A stretch of 64,000 nucleotides of DNA from CBDDFV01 sp965227335 (lineage in GTDB: Bacteria > Planctomycetota > Phycisphaerae > Phycisphaerales > SM1A02): the NCBI GenBank assembly GCA_965227335.1, contig CBDDFV010000001.1, positions 1,302,001-1,366,000 on the forward strand, read 5' to 3'. Position numbers and translations under genes: made by a program. Every line of letters begins with the position of its first letter. Within the stretch, counting starts at the first letter, position 1. Positions 60,392 to 64,000 of this stretch are shown here, one piece after another. A model generated the notes under the pieces. It was not told the origin of the DNA, searched no databases, and saw only the letters and a list, made by a program, of their open reading frames with translations.

Positions 60392-61375
60392 TCAACGCTT
60401 CGTCCCGCCTCCGGAACGGAACAGCGCCGACACCGAGATATCGTGATGAATGCGGTGCACCGCCTCGCCCAGCAGCCGGGCCACGGTCAACACCTGCACC
60501 TTGTCCTGAAGGGGCTTGAACCGGTCGCCGACCGGAATCGTGTCCGTGATCAGCACCTTGTCGATCGGGGCGTCCGCGATCCGCTCGTAGGCGAGTCCCG
60601 AGAACACCGCGTGCGTCGCGGCCACGATCACCTGACCCGCCCCCCGCGCCTTCACCAGCTTCGCCGCCTCGCACACCGTGCCCGCGGTCGAGATCATGTC
60701 GTCGACCATCAGCACCGTCCGCCCCTCGACCTCGCCGATCAGATTGCGCGACGACACCTTCATCCCCGACTCCCGCCGCTTGTCGACGATCGCGAGGTCG
60801 GCGTCGAACATCCGCGCGTACATGTTCGCCACCTTCACGTTGCCGACGTCCGGCGACACCAGCACCAGCTCCCCCAGCTCGTCCCGCAGCCGGTCCAGCG
60901 CCTCGTGAAACACCGGCGTGGCGCTGAGATGGTCGACCGGGATGTCGAAGAAGCCCTGGATCTGGGCCGCGTGCAGGTCCATGCAGATCACGCGGTTCGC
61001 CCCCGCCGCCGTGATCAGGTTCGCCACCAGCTTCGCGGTGATCGGCACCCGGCCCTCGTCCTTGCGATCCTGGCGTGCGTACCCGTAATACGGAATCACG
61101 GCCGTGATCCGCTTCGCCGACGCCCGCTTGAGGCAGTCGATGTAGATGAGCAGCTCCATCAGGTGGGCGTTGACGGGATCGCTCGTCGACTGCACGACGA
61201 AGCAGTCCCGACCCCGCACGTCCTCGTCCACCTTCACCAGCACCTCGCCGTCGGGGAAGAGCTCGGTCTTGCCGGCCCCGAGAGGAAGGTTGAGGTGATC
61301 GCACATCAGCTGCGCGATGTCGAGGCCGGCCCGGCCGGCGAAGATCTTGAGATGGTCGCGGTCGCTCGCCGTCAT
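60392..61375 (-). CDS. prs: Ribose-phosphate pyrophosphokinase
   Basis: 327 residues. It makes PRPP for nucleotide, His and Trp synthesis. Motifs: KIFAGRAGLDIAQLMCDHL at the N-terminus, the flexible-loop PYYGYARQDRKD, DLHAAQIQGFFDIPVDHL, SPDVGNVKVANMYA, and the PRPP loop MVDDMISTAGTVCEAA. ATG 61375 with GGAGG upstream overlaps the preceding stop by four bases (ATGA). It shares the classic glmU-prs-rplY-pth order. Confidence 0.97.
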   Translation of the reverse strand: MTASDRDHLKIFAGRAGLDIAQLMCDHLNLPLGAGKTELFPDGEVLVKVDEDVRGRDCFVVQSTSDPVNAHLMELLIYIDCLKRASAKRITAVIPYYGYARQDRKDEGRVPITAKLVANLITAAGANRVICMDLHAAQIQGFFDIPVDHLSATPVFHEALDRLRDELGELVLVSPDVGNVKVANMYARMFDADLAIVDKRRESGMKVSSRNLIGEVEGRTVLMVDDMISTAGTVCEAAKLVKARGAGQVIVAATHAVFSGLAYERIADAPIDKVLITDTIPVGDRFKPLQDKVQVLTVARLLGEAVHRIHHDISVSALFRSGGGTKR

Positions 61376-62175
61376 GAGACCTCCACCCCCCGTCCCGCTT
61401 CGCCCCGCTTCGCGAGGATCGCGTCCACCGCCGCGAGCTGCTCGGGCGTATTGATCGAGAGCACGTCCTCCGGCGGCACCGCGTCCACGACCTCGACCCG
61501 CTCGCCCGCGGCGCGGAGCATCGCGGGGACGTCGGTGACGTAGTACTCGCCCGTGAGCTCGTTCGGCTCCAGCGTCTCGAGACACGCGAAGAGTCGCCCG
61601 GCGTCGAAGCACGCGTAGCTCGGGTACACCTCGCGGATGGCGAGCTGGGCCGGCGTCGCGTTCTTCTGCTCGACGATCGCCTCGAAACGATCGTTCGCAT
61701 CGCGGACGATGCGGCCGTAGCCGGTCGGGTCGTCGATGACCGATGTCGCCAGCGTCGCGGCGGCGTTCGTCGAACGATGACGGTCGAGCATGGCGTCGAT
61801 CGTCGCCGCCCGGATGAGCGGTCCGTCGCCGGCGAGGATCAGGACGTCGCCGTCGAAATCGGCCAGGGCGTCCCGCCCGCACATCGTGGCGTGACCGGTG
61901 CCGAGCTGCTCGTCCTGCACCGCGTAGCGGATGTCGGCGTCGTCGCCGTCAAACACCGCGCGGACCAGCTCCTGCTTGTAGCCGACCACCATCACCAGCC
62001 GCTCCACCCCCGCCGCGCGACACGCGCGGGCGACCCACCACACAATCGGTCGGCCCGCCACCTCGTGACAGACCTTCGGCAGGTCGCTCTTCATACGCGT
62101 GCCCTTGCCGGCCGCGAGGACAATGGCGGCGACCGGTCGGGCGGAGCTGGATGTCGGCGTGTTCTCGTCTGCCAC
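61372..62175 (-). CDS. GlmU-type N-acetylglucosamine-1-phosphate uridylyltransferase, acetyltransferase domain missing
   Basis: 267 residues, covering only the N-terminal nucleotidyltransferase half of bifunctional GlmU (about 450). Signature: IVLAAGKGTRMKSDLPKV, YAVQDEQLGTGHAT, LILAGDGPLI, LTGEYYVTDVPAML and EDVLSINTPEQLA. The left-handed beta-helix acetyltransferase is absent, so glucosamine-1-phosphate acetylation must be done elsewhere, or the enzyme acts on another sugar phosphate. GTG 62175 is the last plausible start after the tRNA gene; the ribosome site is weak. It is coupled to prs. Confidence 0.85.
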   Translation of the reverse strand: MADENTPTSSSARPVAAIVLAAGKGTRMKSDLPKVCHEVAGRPIVWWVARACRAAGVERLVMVVGYKQELVRAVFDGDDADIRYAVQDEQLGTGHATMCGRDALADFDGDVLILAGDGPLIRAATIDAMLDRHRSTNAAATLATSVIDDPTGYGRIVRDANDRFEAIVEQKNATPAQLAIREVYPSYACFDAGRLFACLETLEPNELTGEYYVTDVPAMLRAAGERVEVVDAVPPEDVLSINTPEQLAAVDAILAKRGEAGRGVEVS

Positions 62176-62270
62176 TCGTCGTCTCAGAAGGCCGGGCCGG
62201 CCCGTGCATCCGGTTCGAGCGGCGTGTCCCGGGACGCCCCCGGCGAACCGGGCGGGCGTCGGGTCGGGAA

Positions 62271-62342
62271 CTGGCCCGCCAAGACTCGAACTTGGAATGC
62301 CTGGACCAAAACCAGGTGTGTTGCCAATTACACCACGGGCCA
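62271..62342 (-). tRNA. tRNA-Gln (anticodon UUG)
   Basis: A cloverleaf forms on the minus strand: acceptor TGGCCCG/CGGGCCA, D stem GTGT/ACAC with loop AATTGGCA, anticodon stem CCTGG/CCAGG with loop TTTTGGT (anticodon TTG), and T arm CCAAG-TTCGAGT-CTTGG. The discriminator is G and CCA is not encoded. It is the first product of the glmU-prs transcript, so it needs processing from the mRNA. Confidence 0.95.
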
Positions 62343-62553
62343 TTGACGAGTGAGCAGGGGGCTCGTTCCGTCGCCAACCCGAACACCGAACGCAGGACGC
62401 GGGTTCGGGGTTCGGAATCGACCGAACGTCCTCTGCCGCGGCGGTTTCCTCGGGGCGGGAATGTTCGTCGGCCGCGACGGAACACCCCATGGAGCGCCTC
62501 GACGCCGTCCGACCGGACGGACGTCTCATCACTCACGGCCCATCAGTGAGGAA
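62343..62553 (-). other. Structured 5' leader between promoter and tRNA-Gln
   Basis: About 210 bases separate the predicted start point from the tRNA. The minus strand contains several hairpins: CTCAC/GTGAG near 62535, CCGTCC/GGACGG near 62510, and a nested GGACG-TTCGG...CCGAA...CGTCC around 62390-62440. No ORF with coding character is visible. It may be a plain leader or a small RNA. The remaining gap to rnc (62588-62883) shows no gene. Confidence 0.3.
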
Positions 62554-62559
62554 TCCGCG

Positions 62560-62587
62560 ATTGTATCGGGGCGGAACCGCCCGTCAA
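62560..62587 (-). promoter_or_regulatory. Sigma-70-type promoter for tRNA-Gln-glmU-prs unit
   Basis: On the minus strand TTGACG (62587-62582), a 16-base spacer and TACAAT (62565-62560). With the lexA-unit promoter it is the best canonical match in the window. Confidence 0.75.
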
Positions 62588-62883
62588 CCGGGATTCATCC
62601 CTGCGGCGGCCCGCCGGGGTCCCTGACCCCTCCCGGCTGGCTTTTCCTGTCCCATTCCACAGGGAAACCGTGGACGCCGCCTCCCTCAGCCGATACATAT
62701 GGAGTCTGACCGCAACGAGGGACGTCGGTCGTCCCGTCGCGGGCGCGAGTCTCAGTCGCCTTCTCCTCTTTCCGGGCAAGGCGCCTGATATTCCCGCCTT
62801 CAACCGTCGCGGCGTCGCAAGGTGACGCATCCTCCCCCGGCCCCTCCGGACCGGGCGGGGTGCGGTATATGGCGGAAGCGCGC

Positions 62884-63717
62884 ATGGATCTGGACAATCT
62901 CGTGGCCGCGGAGAAGGCCATCGGCTATGCCTTCCGCGACCGCACGATGCTCGAACACGCACTGACGCACGCGTCCACGGCGGACTCACGCATCCAGAGC
63001 AACGAACGGCTCGAGTTCCTCGGCGACGCCATCCTCGGCATGGTCGTCTGCGAGCGGCTGTTCACCCGCTTCGAGGACCTGCTCGAGGGCGAACTCACCA
63101 AGATCAAGTCGACCGTGGTCAGCCGACGCACCTGCGCCGAACTCGCCGAAGCCATGGGCCTCGACCAGGTGCTCTACCTCGGCAAGGGCATGAGCAATCG
63201 CAAGCGACTGCCCGGCTCGGTGATGGCGGCCGTCTACGAGTCGCTGGTGGGAGCGATCTATCTCGACGGCGGACTCGACGCCGCCCGGGACTTCATTCTT
63301 CGCGACCTCGAAGCGCTGATGGAGCAGGCGGCGGCGTCCGGCCACCAGCACAACTTCAAGTCCGTCCTGCAGCAGACGGCCCAGCAACTGTTGGGAGCGA
63401 TGCCGCAGTACCTGGTGATGGAAGAGAAGGGACCGGATCACGCCAAGCACTTCGCGGTGTGCGTGGAAATCGGGGCCCGACGGTTCCCGGCGTGCTGGGG
63501 GGCCTCGAAGAAGGAGGCGGAGCAGGACGCCGCGCTCGAGGCGCTGTTTGTCCTCGGCGTCGCCCACCGTCGTCGCGACGGCGAGGTGCTGGTGACCGCG
63601 ATCGATGAGGCGACGCCGCCGCCGCCGCTGCCCGTGGCCGCCGCGCCCGAGTACGACGAGGAGCCCGAACCCCGGTGCTACGATCCCGATGCGATGTACG
63701 ATGAGGACGTCGCCTGA
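62884..63717 (+). CDS. rnc: Ribonuclease III
   Basis: 277 residues. It cleaves double-stranded RNA in rRNA and mRNA processing. The signature NERLEFLGDAIL (residues 40-51) and ESLVGAIYLDGG carry the catalytic acids. The dsRNA-binding domain spans about 157-225 (FKSVLQQTAQQLLGAMPQYL, WGASKKEAEQDAALEAL). A Pro- then Asp/Glu-rich tail of about 50 residues is unusual. ATG 62884 with GGAAG upstream fits the family's start; ATG 62869 and GTG 62860 are alternatives. Confidence 0.94.
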   Translation: MDLDNLVAAEKAIGYAFRDRTMLEHALTHASTADSRIQSNERLEFLGDAILGMVVCERLFTRFEDLLEGELTKIKSTVVSRRTCAELAEAMGLDQVLYLGKGMSNRKRLPGSVMAAVYESLVGAIYLDGGLDAARDFILRDLEALMEQAAASGHQHNFKSVLQQTAQQLLGAMPQYLVMEEKGPDHAKHFAVCVEIGARRFPACWGASKKEAEQDAALEALFVLGVAHRRRDGEVLVTAIDEATPPPPLPVAAAPEYDEEPEPRCYDPDAMYDEDVA

Positions 63718-63788
63718 GCGGAACCGCAGCCGTCATCGGCGCGTACCGTCCTGCAGAGCCCATCTGGCCACGCCCGCCGGAGCCTCCC

Positions 63789-64000
63789 ATGCCAATCCAG
63801 ATTCGCCGCCGGAGCCGCGCCCGCGGGTCGGTCATCTGCGGGTTGCTGCTCGCCGCCGTTCTCCCGGGCGCCGTCGCGGCCCCGCCGCCCGCCGCATCCG
63901 ACGCCTGGCGGGAGGAGATCGCCGCCGTCCTGCTCCACGCCCGCGTCGACGTCTCGATGGACGATGTGCCCGTCCGCGCGGCGTTGCGCCAGTTCGCCGC
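63789..64000 (+). CDS. Start of an exported protein (3' end outside window)
   Basis: The frame from ATG 63789 is open to the window edge (70 residues visible). An Arg-rich start and hydrophobic stretch (GLLLAAVLPGAVAA) form a signal peptide. The segment VDVSMDDVPVRAALRQFA resembles the beginning of an STN/secretin-N-type short domain, in which a strand precedes a helix of the V-x-x-A-L-x-x-hydrophobic type. GGAG lies seven bases upstream. The family is tentative. Confidence 0.6.
   Translation, partial: MPIQIRRRSRARGSVICGLLLAAVLPGAVAAPPPAASDAWREEIAAVLLHARVDVSMDDVPVRAALRQFA

Overview
The window looks like chromosomal DNA of a planctomycete, most likely class Phycisphaerae. This is inferred from the very high G+C, five secreted proteins with dockerin-like modules ending in ADLAxLLAxWG, a CxxCGYNLRGL zinc-ribbon membrane protein, an oversized GH10-like protein and the futalosine-route gene mqnD. 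It carries no phage, transposase, CRISPR or plasmid genes. Most genes are housekeeping, and they are separated by unusual intergenic repeats.

Layout. 0-10 kb: the end of an ankyrin protein, an M32 carboxypeptidase, two giant Cys-repeat secreted proteins with strong terminators, a CPBP membrane protease and a small exported protein. 10-20 kb: a methyltransferase, csaA, uppP, ilvC, a Fur-like regulator, a 0.8-kb repeat block, a PilZ protein, aroK, rpmH (49 aa), a membrane protein, dprA, a simple-sequence tract, and lexA behind an odd overlapping ORF. 20-31 kb: a class V aminotransferase, exported and membrane hypotheticals, a SPOR lipoprotein, an adenylate-forming ligase, the third Cys-repeat protein, mqnD and a double-ACT protein. 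31-40 kb: a basic Cys-rich putative DNA-binding protein, a cyclophilin, a PTPS/QueD-like protein, an arylamine N-acetyltransferase, a YdjY-like lipoprotein, a repeat array, folD, coaX and an MnmE-like GTPase. 40-52 kb: two dockerin proteins, a DUF3667-like pair, trpE, an ABC ATPase, ruvC, a 67-bp repeat array, purC, the GH10-like protein and comEA. 52-64 kb: mfd, membrane and small proteins, then the leftward unit tRNA-Gln, GlmU-like, prs, rplY, pth, rpsF, ssb, rplI, followed by rnc and the start of an exported protein.

Genes acting on DNA (dprA, lexA, ruvC, comEA, mfd, ssb) and on translation or nucleotide supply (rpmH, rpsF, rplI, rplY, pth, prs, purC, folD) dominate the core. The exported Cys-repeat, beta-helix and dockerin proteins form a second theme, probably surface or extracellular structures.

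Three cross-cutting patterns stand out. (1) A TAnnnT hexamer lies 5-9 bases, most often 6, before the start codon of about a dozen genes that lack a Shine-Dalgarno sequence, suggesting many leaderless mRNAs. (2) A palindromic intergenic element, GGTCCGCAC-N3-GTGCGGACC, directly follows the TAG stop codons of ruvC and folD and builds three arrays. (3) A second element of about 75 bp occurs between genes, and two of its copies run from a stop codon to the promoter-like signal of the next gene. All calls come from reading the sequence; no database search was possible.
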